In this document: piece after piece, positions 1 to 11,505 of the stretch | How the letters are laid out: every line of letters begins with the position of its first letter | Position numbering within the stretch: the stretch's first letter is position 1 | DNA from: Nyssa sinensis | Lineage: Eukaryota; Streptophyta; Magnoliopsida; Cornales; Nyssaceae | Direction: 5' to 3' | DNA: 64,000 nucleotides | Assembly: GCA_008638375.1 (NCBI GenBank) | Contig: CM018048.1 | Location: 9,396,040-9,460,039, forward strand | The notes under the pieces: model-generated | Seen by the model: the letters and a program-made list of their open reading frames with translations, nothing else | Told to the model about the DNA's origin: nothing | The model's database searches: none | Made by a program: the position numbers and the translations under genes

Positions 1-389
1 GTTTGTATACATGTGGAGGGATATATATTTACATAGATGTGGGATTCATTATCATGACACTCACATAAATCCTACATTCATGTTAATATATGTGCATAAT
101 CTATACATAAATACATATACAATCAAAAATTACTCTTCTTCAAGTGGGAAATTTGTTGAAAAAATATGGTACTGTGATGTAGTAATGTGAATTCCAATGA
201 TGTTTTGTTATGTATGATATGGTCCACTTTATTTAGTAGTAACACAGTGTAAAACGTGAAGAATAATAAAATACGTTGAATTCTTTAGTAACCAAGAATA
301 AAAGTAACTCTTCACCCAAATAAAACAAAATCTCAAATTTTTAAACAAATATATATCATTGATAATCTCTATAATAAAGACTGTTTTAT

Positions 390-423
<34 letters not shown>

Positions 424-2084
424 TTAAGATTATTACTAATATGAATAGGAATCTTCTAATTTCTCATACTAGTCCTATTACAATTAAAAAACTATAATAC
501 TTTTGTAAAAAAAAAAAAAGAAAAATCTAAAATTAATAAAAATTAAGACTTTTTAAAAAATTAGAAATCATATCAAATTAGAAAACTATAGCAGCAATGA
601 GAAGTTAATTCAAACTTTCCTAAACAAAGGAATTACAAAATTAAAAATTACTATAAATATCAAAAAAATCAAATTAAAAGTCTAAATGAAATTGATGTTA
701 GAGTTGATGGATAATAATCAAAAAATCTATCATAATTTTAAACTTACATTTCAAAAATCTGAACTCATAATCCAATAACACTCTACACATATATAATTGA
801 AAGTTTAAATATTTAACCATTACATGAATACTGACTTCCAAGTCACTAAAAAAACTTTCTATTCGTAATTTACTAAATAATATTTCATATATCTTATTTC
901 TTCTTATGAGGCCAAAAATATGTATGTACAATTCGTAGTTAAAAAATTCAAGACTAGTTCACCTAAAAAAATTATCATATAGTCTCGAAACATGGACAAG
1001 ACCAATCATGAATTATCATGTATATCAAAGTTATTTTTTGTCTTCTAAAAAAGTCCAATATATTATAAATATGACAATTTATAATTGGTCAGAATCATTA
1101 ATCCCTAACCAAAAAATAATTTCTTGCTCAATTATGTTATAAATGTACATTAACGTCATACAGTAATTGAAAATAGCTTAATTAAAATTTTGTTTTATAA
1201 AGAAAAGTATTTTATTTTCTCTGTATAGAGTTATGATAAATGAAAATAACTTAATTTAAAGTTTATTCAAAATAATATTTTTTCCTCAGAGTTGAATATT
1301 TACTTAAGGTAGTGACAATTGCATTAAAATCAAGTAGATACAGAAGATTGAGCTTAATCTGATAAGCCCTTCTAAGTTCTTCACAATGACCGACTGTAAC
1401 TACCAATTACAAAAGAAGTGATGGTAAATATTTTATGAAAATATTATCATTAATATTAAATTAAGATTTTTTATTAACACTCCGCATTTCTCGACTTTGG
1501 TAGCACACTCTTAGCAATCCCCGTTAACTTTTAAAATCACAGTGGTTAAGGTGTTGAACCATTCTTCTTCTTTTTCCCCAACGTACGTTGCTTTGTTTCT
1601 CATTCTCAGTCAATTCATCTCTCTACGAAGAAGATGACTTTGTATTCAACAACTTCTATTATAGCGGGGTTCGAAGCAATAGACCTTGTTAGACTCATCT
1701 TCGATCTTTCTTACATTCTACGTGAAGATGCTATGGAAAAAGTGGCAACCCCACTGCCTTTTAAAAAAAATAGTGTCACCGCCTCATTTTATTATTTCAT
1801 TGTGTGAAGATGCATTGAAAAAAGTAATTTTTTTTTTTTTTCAACTAGGAATATTTCAGTGATTTTGTCGCTAAACTAATCTCTTACCCTCATGAGATTT
1901 ATATCACAAATCTTATGAGGAATAAGGTGAGACGCTCGAACATGCGACTTCCAAATTTACGGTACGTCTTCCGATCTATCTGAATTATTTTTAAAAAATA
2001 AAATAGTAAAAAATTCTAAAAATTGTGAAATGAAGCCAACCCATCGCCTCTTAATACAAATCAAGAAATAGAATAATATAAGGT
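1..2084. other. AT-rich spacer, no gene seen
   Basis: No open reading frame here resembles a known protein. The stretch is strongly AT-rich with homopolymer runs and an (AT)n tract near 397-421. Part of it (about 255-660) is one arm of a long inverted duplication described separately. I see no RNA gene or convincing promoter. Confidence 0.6.
255..660 (+). repeat. Dispersed repeat, inverted partner of 11107-11505
   Basis: The reverse complement of 11107-11505 aligns over most of this stretch. Shared blocks include the TCCTATTACAATTAA run and ATTGATAAT. In both copies an (AT)n tract follows an AATAAAGACT block. Differences are scattered, so the copies are old. They could be two insertions of one element in opposite orientation, possibly decayed LTR pieces. 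No terminal motif or target duplication was found. Confidence 0.5.
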
Positions 2085-2340
2085 AAATTACACTAATTTT
2101 CTCTGAAGTTTATGATAATTACACTAATTTTTTTTAAGATTTTTAAAATTATACTGACCTCACTTACTTTATAAAATAATATATAGATATCTTTTTCTGT
2201 CAATTTTTTTTTCTTCAAAATGATGAAACTGTCTTTTTTATTTATTTATTTATTTTTCAATTTTGACCAACTTATTTTAATTTTTTTTTAAAAGATTTTT
2301 TAATTTTTTTTGTACAAAATAATGTACAGAAATCTTGAAT
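2085..2340. mobile_element. MITE-like repeat, same family as 45590-46056
   Basis: It begins near GGTAAATTACACTAATTTTC and contains an ACTGACCTCAC block. It then has pyrimidine-rich stretches, including a TTTGACCAACTT block, that resemble the inside of the better-preserved copy at 45590-46056. Both ends are poorly preserved and no target duplication was identified. Confidence 0.35.
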
Positions 2341-2937
2341 ACAAGCAATCTCTTCAGTTAAAACGACGGTATAGTCCACTGTCGAAGCCAACCCAACCAC
2401 CAATAACAAAGAAAAGACAATGACTGGAATTGTACCAAATTATTTTTTTCTCAAACAATTTATGGTAGATGTGCATGATAGTTAACTTATTGTAGGACCC
2501 AATGTGGGATCTACCACTGAATAGGTCAAGCACAAATTGTTAGAGCAAAAAAAAAAAAGTGGGATCCGTTGTAATATTTTTTCATGGATTTGGTATATGA
2601 CGTAACAATGTGTCTTTCTAATCTTATTTTGACACATATTATGTCCCACTAAAAAAAATAATTCATATCACACATAATAAAAAAATTGTTGAAAAAACAA
2701 ATTAATACGTCACTTTACTGACTCATTAAAAAAAATTTCGTACCCTAAATAGTTGAAACACAAATTACTAGTAAAAGAAATAAATTATATCATATCTGTG
2801 TAGCGATTATCTAATGACTTTCTTATTATATTGCGAGCCTATGGTGGGATCTACTCTTAAATCATGAAGTAGCTAAAGCACCTGATAAAAGTAGATGAAA
2901 GTATGACTTTTTCATATAGATTATAGATATAATAGAA

Positions 2938-3235
2938 ATGAGTAATGCTATCTATGCTATCAAATTTTATGAGTAATGCTATCTATGCTATCAAATTTTC
3001 TTATCTGCTGATATGACTATTAAGGTGTTAGTTAATTAAGCTTCTTGGTATACGCGGATGCTAGTCACTTAAGCCTTTTAGTACTAGTCAATTAAGCTTC
3101 TTGGACTTACCTTACATGACTAGCACCAAGATGCTGAATTTACTAGCACCAATAAGTTAAATTCACTAGCACTAAGAGCAACCACGTCAGCAGGTAAATT
3201 TTTTTTGGTAAAATGTTAAGGTAAGGTATTCTTTG
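2938..3235. mobile_element. Foldback or MITE-like element with tandem end duplication
   Basis: A 31-bp segment (GAGTAATGCTATCTATGCTA and following bases) occurs twice in tandem near 2938-2998. The inner part folds back: blocks near 3010-3100 containing CTAGTCAATTAAGCTTCTTGG-like sequence are the approximate reverse complement of CCAAGATGCTGAATTTACTAG-like blocks near 3125-3175. The left TATCTGCTGATATGAC is mirrored on the right by the complement of CACGTCAGCAGGTAAA. This is typical of a small foldback DNA transposon. No coding capacity was seen. Confidence 0.45.
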
Positions 3236-4131
3236 CACATGTTTAAGTTATTATAACAACTCATTTCATTAAATACACTTCAAATATATATAATGCTAGC
3301 TTTATTTTTAATTTTATAAAAAAAAGTTTATTAAAAATTATTTATTTTTATGAGTTAATAATATTGTATTAGTTAAATATCACATATCAAAAGTCTCTAC
3401 TTTTAAAGTAAAGTAATTGACAATTTAAAATTTATATAAATAATAAAAATGACTAATTAAAAATTTGGTCAAAAAACAACTTGGTCATGTTTTTAAGAAC
3501 ATGAGTTTAATTCATCTTGCCATTTCAAATCAAATATGCTCTACTCCGGGTAAAGATCTGCCCGATTTCGACTTGCACATATAGGACAAATGCTCCAATA
3601 CCACTTCTTTTTGCTATGACTTTCTTTTTTCTTTTCAATTCATTTCATGCCTTCCGCCAAATATTTGATGTATTCATCTATATTACTTGATTGATTAAGA
3701 GTTACTTCTTACTGAGGGAATCCATAGGCTTAGCTTAGGGTTTTTGTTGAATTGAATCATCTTAGTTCAAGTATGAATTGAAGTTTTAATAGATTCATAG
3801 GGTCTTAACAAAAGAACTCCTATCAATAATAAAAACGGCTATAGTAAAACCACATATAATAAGTCCCTGAAAACAAACTTCTCAAAACTACGTCAAGTAC
3901 TTTGACTGCGTTTTATCTTGTATGAAAATCTTAATTTAGCAAGAAAAAACAAAGGAACCTAATCTCATTTAAAAATTAAGTGCAATTTATTTTAAACAAT
4001 AAACCCAGAAAGAAAAAAAAAAAACAAACATACAAGAAAGAGAATAAATATATTGATGGATTATAGAACTGAAAAAAGTTACGAACTTTTTCCATTGAGA
4101 GTTGATCAGGGTAGCGAGTTGAATCCTAAAT
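3236..4131. other. Spacer, no gene seen
   Basis: AT-rich sequence without a recognisable reading frame. About 3950-4020 resembles flanking parts of the dispersed repeats near 23800 and 36560 (shared AATCTCATTT and AATTTATTTTA blocks). This suggests that the LTR element just to the right inserted into an older repeat copy. Confidence 0.45.
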
Positions 4132-4136
4132 TCTTA

Positions 4137-4593
4137 TGTAGGACCCAAAAATTACTCTGATACCATTTGTAGGACCCAAAAATTACTCTGATACCAAATA
4201 TTGAACAAAAAATAAGAGAAGAAGTAAAGTGAACAAACTAATAAATTTTATTGAAGAAAACTCACACACTATTATTATTTCGACAATCTCTCACGGCCAT
4301 CACATGGCCCTCTAATTCTCTTGGCCACCACTCTATTATTTTTGTGGCACACAACTCCATATGACAAAGACCCATATATATAACATTGACTCTAGGTCCT
4401 ATATTGATTAGGACATCTAATCCTATACAAATTAGTATATCTTATTTAACTATAATTAGAAAACTAACTTTCATTAGAATATTAGTCCAACTACAACTAG
4501 GACTATCTAAAAACTCTCCAAATATTATTAGGACTCAATAAACCAAATTAAGAAACTTCCTAAAATTTATGGGCTTGGTTTAATTAGCCAACA
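4137..4593 (-). repeat. 3' LTR of the non-autonomous element
   Basis: A 457-bp terminal repeat, TG...CA in minus orientation. Its 3' end holds two tandem 31-bp units, each with a TGGTATCAGAGT-like primer-site sequence followed by a GGGTCCTACA block. Primer-site sequence therefore appears to have become part of the LTR. Confidence 0.9.
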
Positions 4594-4609
4594 ATGCCTC
4601 CCTTAAACC
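4594..4609 (-). other. Polypurine tract of the non-autonomous element
   Basis: On the minus strand TTTAAGGGAGGCAT lies directly before the 3' LTR start (TGTTGGC). This is the expected position and composition for the plus-strand primer of an LTR retrotransposon. Confidence 0.75.
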
Positions 4610-4740
4610 AAGCTCGCCAAAGTAGCTTCACCAACACCTTCATGAGCAAGAATCTTCAAAGTAATTTTTGTCGCTGTAAGAAGCTTTTGTGACAGCAATC
4701 TGGAACAATCATCTATCTTTATCTTCACACGTGGATGTGG

Positions 4741-5649
4741 TCAAATCTTGTACTTGGTATATAACTTCTCAGCTTGTTCAGCATGATCAAAGAATAAATC
4801 CATGCTCATCCATTCAAAATCAAAATCAGTAAAACAATTATCTGTGCCAATAATTTCATCATCATAATGATGCAAAGCTTGACAATATTTTAGAATACCA
4901 AAATCTTCCTTTCGAACACAATTTGTACCAATAAAATTATTAAGATCCAAACCAATATTGTAGTACGACAAGAATTTATCAATGCCAATGAAATCACAAA
5001 TTTCAGACAACTTGGGCTTCTCAATTCTCAAAAGTTCTGGAAACTCTAAAATTTCTGTCTTCATAAAATCAACATGATCTCGAATAATAAAATTCTCAAT
5101 ACTAATAAAATCAACAAACTCTAGATTAGAACGTTCTTCAATTTTACTATGTTTTGATTCCAAAGTATTTGGCAAATCAAACAAAGTGGCAAGGTCAAAA
5201 CTTTCAAAATCTTCAACTGCATCAATACCACAACATGCAAAATTTTCTTCTTTCTCAACGATTAAGTTCTCAAATTGAGTAGGCTGAAATAATTCTTCAA
5301 CATCTCTCAATTCACCAAAAGCAACTTCTAACAAATTCAAATTTTCATCACTATGAGCCAAAGTCAAACTTTCAATCATACAATTATTTTCATCTTCTTC
5401 AACTTCCAAAATATTTCTTTCCTCACAACTAATATTTTCTTCCTCAGAAATATTAACGAAGCAGTCAATATCATATGAATCTAAATTCAACATTTTATAT
5501 GAATCATCCCAAATTGGAATGAATTCTGAAAACAATTTTGAACCATCAATCTCTTTATTTTCATCAAACTTATCTCTTTCAAAATCAACCACCCAATATA
5601 TGTCTATGGGAGGTTCATAACCGTTCAGCGGTTTATTTTTATATGTCAA
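4741..5649 (-). CDS. 302-aa acidic protein of a non-autonomous LTR element, unknown function
   Basis: An intact 302-codon frame fills most of the element interior. The protein is very acidic, rich in Glu, Asp, Phe, Leu and Ile, and low in Arg. I see no zinc knuckle, protease DTG/DSG, YVDD or DDE motif, so it is not a recognisable gag or pol fragment. A cysteine-containing segment (ENFACCGIDAVEDF) sits near residue 135. No signal peptide or membrane span is evident. It sits between the gag-like frame and the polypurine tract, which suggests that it travels with the element. It may be captured host sequence or a diverged element-specific protein. The lack of stops fits recent insertion. Confidence 0.6.
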   Translation of the reverse strand: MTYKNKPLNGYEPPIDIYWVVDFERDKFDENKEIDGSKLFSEFIPIWDDSYKMLNLDSYDIDCFVNISEEENISCEERNILEVEEDENNCMIESLTLAHSDENLNLLEVAFGELRDVEELFQPTQFENLIVEKEENFACCGIDAVEDFESFDLATLFDLPNTLESKHSKIEERSNLEFVDFISIENFIIRDHVDFMKTEILEFPELLRIEKPKLSEICDFIGIDKFLSYYNIGLDLNNFIGTNCVRKEDFGILKYCQALHHYDDEIIGTDNCFTDFDFEWMSMDLFFDHAEQAEKLYTKYKI

Positions 5650-5709
5650 AAGAATATCATACCAAAACTTATGTGGTGGTGGATAGTTTTGTGTGCAAAC
5701 AAAAGTATT

Positions 5710-5928
5710 CTAATGTGCCCAATGTATTGTCTTCCTTATTATCTGATAGAACCATTTAACTTTCTTCTCATAAAGTTCCTTTGATAAACGCTTCAATTCA
5801 ATATCCAATACATTGAATACATTGCAAGCACTAAGATAGAGTGTAACACGATGTAACCACTCATCAATATTCTGACCACATATTCTTAAGATCTCAAACT
5901 TTTGTCCATTAACCAAAACTTTCTCCAT
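5710..5928 (-). CDS. 72-aa gag-like fragment in the non-autonomous element
   Basis: A short frame beginning MEKVLVNGQKFEIL and containing NIDEWLHRVTLYLSACNVFN. The pattern of a Trp followed by an aromatic-rich helix loosely resembles the start of plant retrotransposon gag domains (a D/E-x-W-L-x-R-x-x-x-Y arrangement). It lies first after the primer site, where gag would be, and upstream of the 302-codon frame. It is far shorter than a normal gag and has no zinc knuckle. The gag assignment is an inference. Confidence 0.35.
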   Translation of the reverse strand: MEKVLVNGQKFEILRICGQNIDEWLHRVTLYLSACNVFNVLDIELKRLSKELYEKKVKWFYQIIRKTIHWAH

Positions 5929-6140
5929 AATTTCAAATCAACAATTTATTTAAATCTCGTACCTGAGTTTGTCCAAAAATTGATCTCGTCGTCCCTTTTT
6001 TTTCTTCAATTTGATCAAACTAGCCTCCTTATCGATTAAACCATAATTTTTTTTTTTTTTTTTTGCTTCACAAGTATTTGTACCACCACAAGATTTTGTT
6101 TTTCTCCAAGATCGTAACTGGCTCTGATAAATTATCCCAA

Positions 6141-6163
6141 GATCGTAACTGGCTCTGATACCA
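6141..6163 (-). other. Primer binding site, tRNA-iMet type
   Basis: On the minus strand TGGTATCAGAGCCAGTTACG lies two bases inside the 5' LTR. It matches the usual plant primer site complementary to the 3' end of initiator tRNA-Met. A second, partial copy (near 6110-6130) sits 31 bp further into the interior. Confidence 0.85.
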
Positions 6164-6165
6164 TT

Positions 6166-6621
6166 TGTAGGACCCAAAAATTACTCTGATACCATTTGTA
6201 GGACCCACAAATTACTCTGATACCAAATATTGAACAAAAAAAAGAGAAGAAGTAAAGTGAACAAACTAATAAATTTTATTGAAGAAAACTCACACACTAT
6301 TATTATTTCGACAATCTCTCACGGCCATCACACGGCCCTCTAATTCTCTTGGTCACCACTCTATTATTTTTGTGGCACACAACTCCATATGACAAAGACC
6401 CATATATATAACATTGACTCTAAGTCCTATATTGATTAGGACATCTAATCCTATACAAACTAGTATATCTTATTTAACTATAATTAGAAAACTAACTTTC
6501 ATTAGAATATTAGTCCAACTACAACTAGGACTATCTAAAAACTCTCCAAATATTATTAGGACTCAATAAACCAAATTAAGAAACTTCCTAAAATTTATGG
6601 GTTTGGTTTAATTAGCCAACA
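6166..6621 (-). repeat. 5' LTR of the non-autonomous element
   Basis: A 456-bp copy of the terminal repeat, about 98% identical by eye to 4137-4593. It is flanked on the outside by target duplication TCTTA (6622-6626) and on the inside by the primer site. Confidence 0.9.
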
Positions 6622-6756
6622 TCTTACCAAAGTTAGAGGGCAAAAGAGTGTTTGATTTAAACCTACAAGGTCCCTCGAAAATGAAAATAAACCAGTTTGG
6701 ACCCATCACTCAGCTAACAAGTACAATATGGATAGGAAAATAAAGTTATGAATTAT

Positions 6757-7158
6757 TAGGTTTGGTGGGGGTAGCCAAAACTCAAAAGAACCGACCCATG
6801 TGCTCTATTGGCTGGAGTCATCTCCATCGCGAGACTTTTCCAGTCTCCTGGAATTAAAAACTGGCTACTGAAGAAATTTCTTAGGAGATTCCTCTGCTGG
6901 GGAAAGCTTAGAAAAGTAAGCAAAGATCGTATAGGCCTGTCAATATCCTCGTGGCCGAGTGGCGTCTCATCATTTTTTGTGTTAGAACAGTTATGATTTC
7001 GAATCTTTTAAAATATCATCTATTATGATTTGTTAAATTTAATTACTTAACAAAATTCAAAATTAAAAGACGTAAAATTAAGATTTAAACTTACTATTTT
7101 TAATTTAATTTTGTCAAAAAACATGGTGGTGTGACTTTTGGCTACCCCACCAAGCCTA
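6757..7158. mobile_element. Possible inverted-terminal-repeat element of about 400 bp
   Basis: 6757-6780 reads TAGGTTTGGTGGGGGTAGCC then AAAA. 7136-7158 is its reverse complement with two differences. The interior includes the tRNA-like segment at 6940-7060. I could not find a clean target duplication. The inverted ends could also be chance preservation inside the older dispersed repeat. Confidence 0.4.
6940..7060 (+). mobile_element. tRNA-derived SINE-like segment, copy 1
   Basis: TGGCCGAGTGG (6952-6962) matches a pol III A box, as in tRNA-Leu/Ser. GATTTCGAATC (6995-7005) matches a B box 43 bp downstream. The segment does not fold as a full tRNA in this reading. A related copy lies at 24238-24330. 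The pol III origin is an inference from the boxes and their spacing. Confidence 0.45.
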
Positions 7159-7520
7159 TCAACACTAATTTAGACTGAACAATGGTGGTGGTTCATCATC
7201 ATGAACATCGATTCTCTCCCAAAGATTTCTAATTTTACATTTATAATCATAACATACAAAAATTTGATATATATTAATAATTTATTTTTTAATAAGTCAA
7301 GCTTTTAAATCCCCCGACTGTTTAATAAGATATCAGAACGTTAGTGATCGGAGATCTTTGTTACCCATTTGTTATATTTGTACAAAATTACACTACTATC
7401 TTCCAATTGTCTTAATTTAATAAGCTTTTAGAATATATAATTGGTGCTTAAAATAACATTCACCTTCACTCTCTCCTAATAATCCATCCCTCTCTTTTAC
7501 TACTCACTTACGTACACAGT

Positions 7521-9539
7521 ATATAGATCACCCCCTAATATTGGGATCCCTTTACTCTATAACTATACTTGGATAAATAGGAGAGAAAAGAAAGGAGAAA
7601 ATAATATTAATTATTAAAGAGATGAGAGAGAATGAGAGGAGAGTGTAATCTTCCTTCATACTTTGGTAATAAATGAGGAATCAGAAAGGATAGTGTAATT
7701 CTCTCATTTTGGTTGGGAATAACAGAAGAAAGAAAGGAACTGAAGAGATTATATATTTTTTTACTATGATGCCCTAGGATAGAGATGTCTTTTTAATTTT
7801 TACGTTTATAATTTTAAGATTAGAATTGATATTATAAAAAATTCATTAAAGACTCTTTTCTTTCTTTCTGTCTTCATCCATTTTTGGAAGGAGAGCAAAT
7901 TGAATAAAATAAAAGTTAAGAGACTACTCCCTCCCTCCCCTTGCTTCCATTTCCTAATTTTAAACCAAACACAAAATAACATCTCCCTCCTTCCCATTTC
8001 CTCTCATTTCTTTCCAAATCCCTCAGTCCATTTATGTTTTTCTTTTTTTGAGTACAGCAAGGGGAGAAGGAACTATTCTAAGGTAAGTGTGCGTGACATA
8101 GGAATTAAACTCTGATCGTGAAGAAAGAGATTTTAACTACCTTATCTCGATATGTTTCCACCTATACTATTTATGTTTTTCTTTCATGTTTAACCCCATG
8201 GCATTCCGGACTATAGCCTTCATAACGAGGACAACTAAATTATCTGCCATTATTAGATTGTTTTATTACTTGGCTTTGGCTTGGACTCGGCAACAAAGCC
8301 TTGTTACCCCCTATAATCTAAATTCACCAAATTTTCTTTGAAATTGGCCAAATTGTGTTAGAATAGATAACCAGATCAATTTGATTCTTGTAACCTAATC
8401 ATAACTATAGTTATTTTTCAATACTATAAACGCATGATATTCTAGTTTCAATCTAGCTGTATGTTGAAGAGCTTACTTTAATCAATGAAACAATTATTAT
8501 TTTTTAAACTTTTGTGACATCAAGAAACTTCTGATCACTCCATCCTCATTCCGTTTAAAAATAACATCTCCCGACCCTATTCCCGCACACCTCGCATCTA
8601 GTCCACTAAAAATTAATTTTTAAAATTAAAGCTAATCCATTAATATTATTGCTTTTGCCATATCCTGACTTTCTTTTGACCCCCTCCCTGTCACCTAAAG
8701 CACCTCGCGAGGCAAGGCTTGTTCTATCGTTTTCTTGCTTTCTTGTTATCTTGAATTGCTAAAGAACGCCTTTATATGAGGTATAGTTGGTAGGATGAAG
8801 TAAGATGAAGCGTTAGTGGATATAGCAAGTGTGACGGGGTATAATGAGGACGAAGTGAGGATACCTTCTTCATCCCGTCTTGAATCTGTTCTAGTATCTC
8901 CCTCATTCTCATTATACTTTATTTTATTTTTTTCTAAATCTCTCTCATTAAAGAATGGATAGGGCATTTTACAAATAGGCCTAAGAATGTTATAAAAATA
9001 CATCGGTTGTATATATAATACCGTCGTATTCGTATATACAAACAAACAAAATAAATTACAGATATTTTCGACTAGGTAGGTTGATTTGTCTCTCTCAGAT
9101 GTGTTTCTCTTCTTCTTTATTTGCTCAAATAGAAATCATTTGAATGAAAAGCATAATCTGCAGAATTATTGATTGCTGCTTTTATCGGGATGTTGTCCAA
9201 GGAATAATGCATGTGGTGGTGCTACCCTCCCTAAAAAGATATAATCATCCATTCAAAAACATATTCGCAAACAGCCCTACCCCACAGAAAAGGGGCATGC
9301 ATTCATCATTACTTGAAGGATGGACTTCCTAGTCCTGCTCAAGATTTAGCGGGATGTAAAATAATGTGGCAGAATTATAGTAATATAATTTGAAATTTAG
9401 GGCACTAAGTTGATCGTGGATCTGTTGCGATTTGTTGTCCGTATTCATTAATCGCTGCCTATAATACCGCCGTCCCACAATCAACATAAATGAGATTTTT
9501 ACTCTTGACTTTGTCGTTTGCTACTAAGCCAGACAAATA
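7521..9539. other. Intergenic spacer, no gene seen
   Basis: AT-rich with pyrimidine/purine-biased patches (7560-7740 purine-rich, 7860-8050 pyrimidine-rich). Short frames exist on both strands, but none resembles a protein family or shows spliced-gene structure. Confidence 0.55.
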
Positions 9540-9960
9540 TTTGCTCTGATACCAACTAAAGTAGCATGGAAGCACGAAAAATAGATACAATCAACATTAA
9601 TATCCAAAAACGAGAAATTCTCGATCCAACGGGGAACAATTAATACAAAAAGAGAAAAATTCTCTAAAATTCGTAGTTATTTATTATTGATAAAAAACTT
9701 AACTATAAAAACTTATTACATCATAGTTATAGAGATAGAAAACTACTATTTTCATTAGAAAATCATAACTCTTATTTTATCATAATCTTAATATAATAAA
9801 GAATATTAATTCTAATAAGAAATTAATAATTCCTATATTTTCTGTACTAATCTTAATAAAATTAGAAAACTATAGAAATTAAGAATAAATTAAGAATTAA
9901 ACAATTCTAATACAACTTTAAAACAAATATTCTTATTTTTAAGTTGCCATATATGTCCTG
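9540..9960 (-). mobile_element. Probable LTR-retrotransposon remnant (LTR plus primer site)
   Basis: On the minus strand TTGGTATCAGAGC (9540-9552) matches a tRNA-iMet primer site. About 400 bp of AT-rich, low-complexity sequence to its right would be the 5' LTR. No second LTR, polypurine tract or coding region was found. The LTR's outer edge is uncertain. Confidence 0.4.
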
Positions 9961-10153
9961 CATCATTATCAAAGCGCACACATATATATTCTAAACAAAG
10001 GAATGGTCTACTCAATACACACACATATATATACATACATATATATATATATGAAAAATGTTATGTATTTTTAATTTATATCTCCAACTGTATTCTTAAT
10101 ATGATGTGTGAAGATATGATAATTTTAGGCTTTACAGGATATAATTTCCAAAG

Positions 10154-10199
<46 letters not shown>

Positions 10200-11106
10200 A
10201 AATATTTGTTCCCCTCTTTTTTCTACAATTTTCAAAGAAAATATTAAAAAAAATCACTCATCTTTTAATTTTTCATTTCCCCTCACGATATTAACGAACC
10301 AAACAGAGTATAATGAGAAAATAAAAATGAATTCGTCAACATTGAAATTGTGCCATGACGGCTTGCCGCTTTAACTGGTTTCGTATTAATTCATTGATGA
10401 CATTGCTAACAAAAGATAAACAACCTTACATGCCTTTAAACCCCTTTGGCAAATGTACTAATATTTAAGATGAGATTTCATACTCTATTTTCATGATGTA
10501 TATCAAACTTATTCATGAAAGAAAATTCGGGGTTTGGTCCTACAGTTTTAATTCAAACATTTGATTCCCTTAATTTAAAAATACACTTCAAAATATGTCA
10601 ATTATAAACACTCATTCCAAATTGTTAAGAACAACTAACTGTTCACGTGATTTTGGTATCTTGTAATTTCATGAGTTTCAAATAGTACTCTTCAATTTCA
10701 CATGAGTTTTAAATAAAGTTTTATAATTTTAATTTAAACAATTACCTGTATAATCACATTTAATAGCAGCCGCTAATATTTTGTGATGGTCGGTTGTAAT
10801 TAGCTTATATTGAAGCGTATATATAAATTAAGAGAATCAAATGTTTTAAATTAATTAAATTACTAGCCTTATTTGAAACTGTCATAAACGTACAAAGTAT
10901 TAAAATGTATTTAATCTTACATTATTTTCTACAATTTTTCTTGTGACTATACTAACACAACACACACATTGAAGCATCTTATGTAGAACAAGTTGTAGAG
11001 GCTTTTGAAAAATAATAGGAACATTTCAAATCCTATTCTAACAAAAAGTACTACACTTTTGGGATCGGAGATCCTATCTTGACCCAAAACGGCAAGATGA
11101 ACAATA
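9961..11106. other. Intergenic spacer, no gene seen
   Basis: AT-rich sequence with several (AT)n and ATATAC tracts (near 10022-10052 and 10158-10192). No recognisable coding or RNA feature. Confidence 0.55.
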
Positions 11107-11322
11107 CTCATATTTTGTAATTACTTTGTTTAGAAAAATTCAAATTAACTTCTACTTACGGCTATAGTTCTCTAGTTTGATATGGTTTCTAATTTTCTAA
11201 AAAGCCACAATTTTTATTAATTTTAGATTTTTCTTCTTTTTCAGAATTAGTATAGTTTCTTAATTGTAATAGGACTGGTATAAAGAATTAGTAGCTTTCT
11301 ATTCAGGTTAGTAATAATTTTA

Positions 11323-11360
<38 letters not shown>

Positions 11361-11505
11361 AAGTAGTCTTTATTATTCAAATTATCAATAATATATTTCT
11401 ATTTAGAAATTTGAGATTTGTTCTTTTTAGATGAATAATCTCATTTATTCTTGTTACTAAAAGATCTAAAGTGTATTTGATTCATCTTTCACGTTCCGCA
11501 GCATC
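11107..11505 (-). repeat. Dispersed repeat, inverted partner of 255-660
   Basis: Its reverse complement aligns with 255-660 over most of the length, including an (AT)n tract at the same relative position. It lies about 300 bp beyond the 3' end of the kinase reading frame. Confidence 0.5.

Larger units (their letters stand above)
4137..6621 (-). mobile_element. Non-autonomous LTR retrotransposon, 2.5 kb, complete
   Basis: Two direct repeats (4137-4593 and 6166-6621) bound a 1.57-kb interior. In minus orientation the LTR runs TGTTGGC...CCTACA. The 5-bp duplication TCTTA flanks it exactly (4132-4136 and 6622-6626). A tRNA-iMet-type primer site lies next to the 5' LTR and a polypurine tract next to the 3' LTR. 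The interior has no reverse transcriptase, RNase H or integrase, so movement would need enzymes supplied by another element. It carries one 302-codon frame and a shorter gag-like one. By eye the LTRs differ at about seven positions in 457, which implies a fairly recent insertion. Confidence 0.9.
6622..7520 (+). repeat. Dispersed repeat, copy A
   Basis: Scattered conserved blocks link this segment to 23690-24335 and 36531-37740: CAAGGTCCCTC, AGTTTGGACC, CTTAGAAAAGTAAGCAAAGAT and ACTGAACAATGGT. All copies are old and gapped. No protein is encoded. The family may be a long decayed element or a duplicated host spacer. Copy A was split by the LTR element to its left. Confidence 0.5.

Noticed and set aside
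6952..7005. Functional tRNA-Leu or tRNA-Ser gene
   Set aside because: Only A- and B-box-like words are present. The acceptor and anticodon stems do not pair.
8746..9045. 99-codon minus-strand frame
   Set aside because: No similarity, no splice context and composition like the surrounding spacer.
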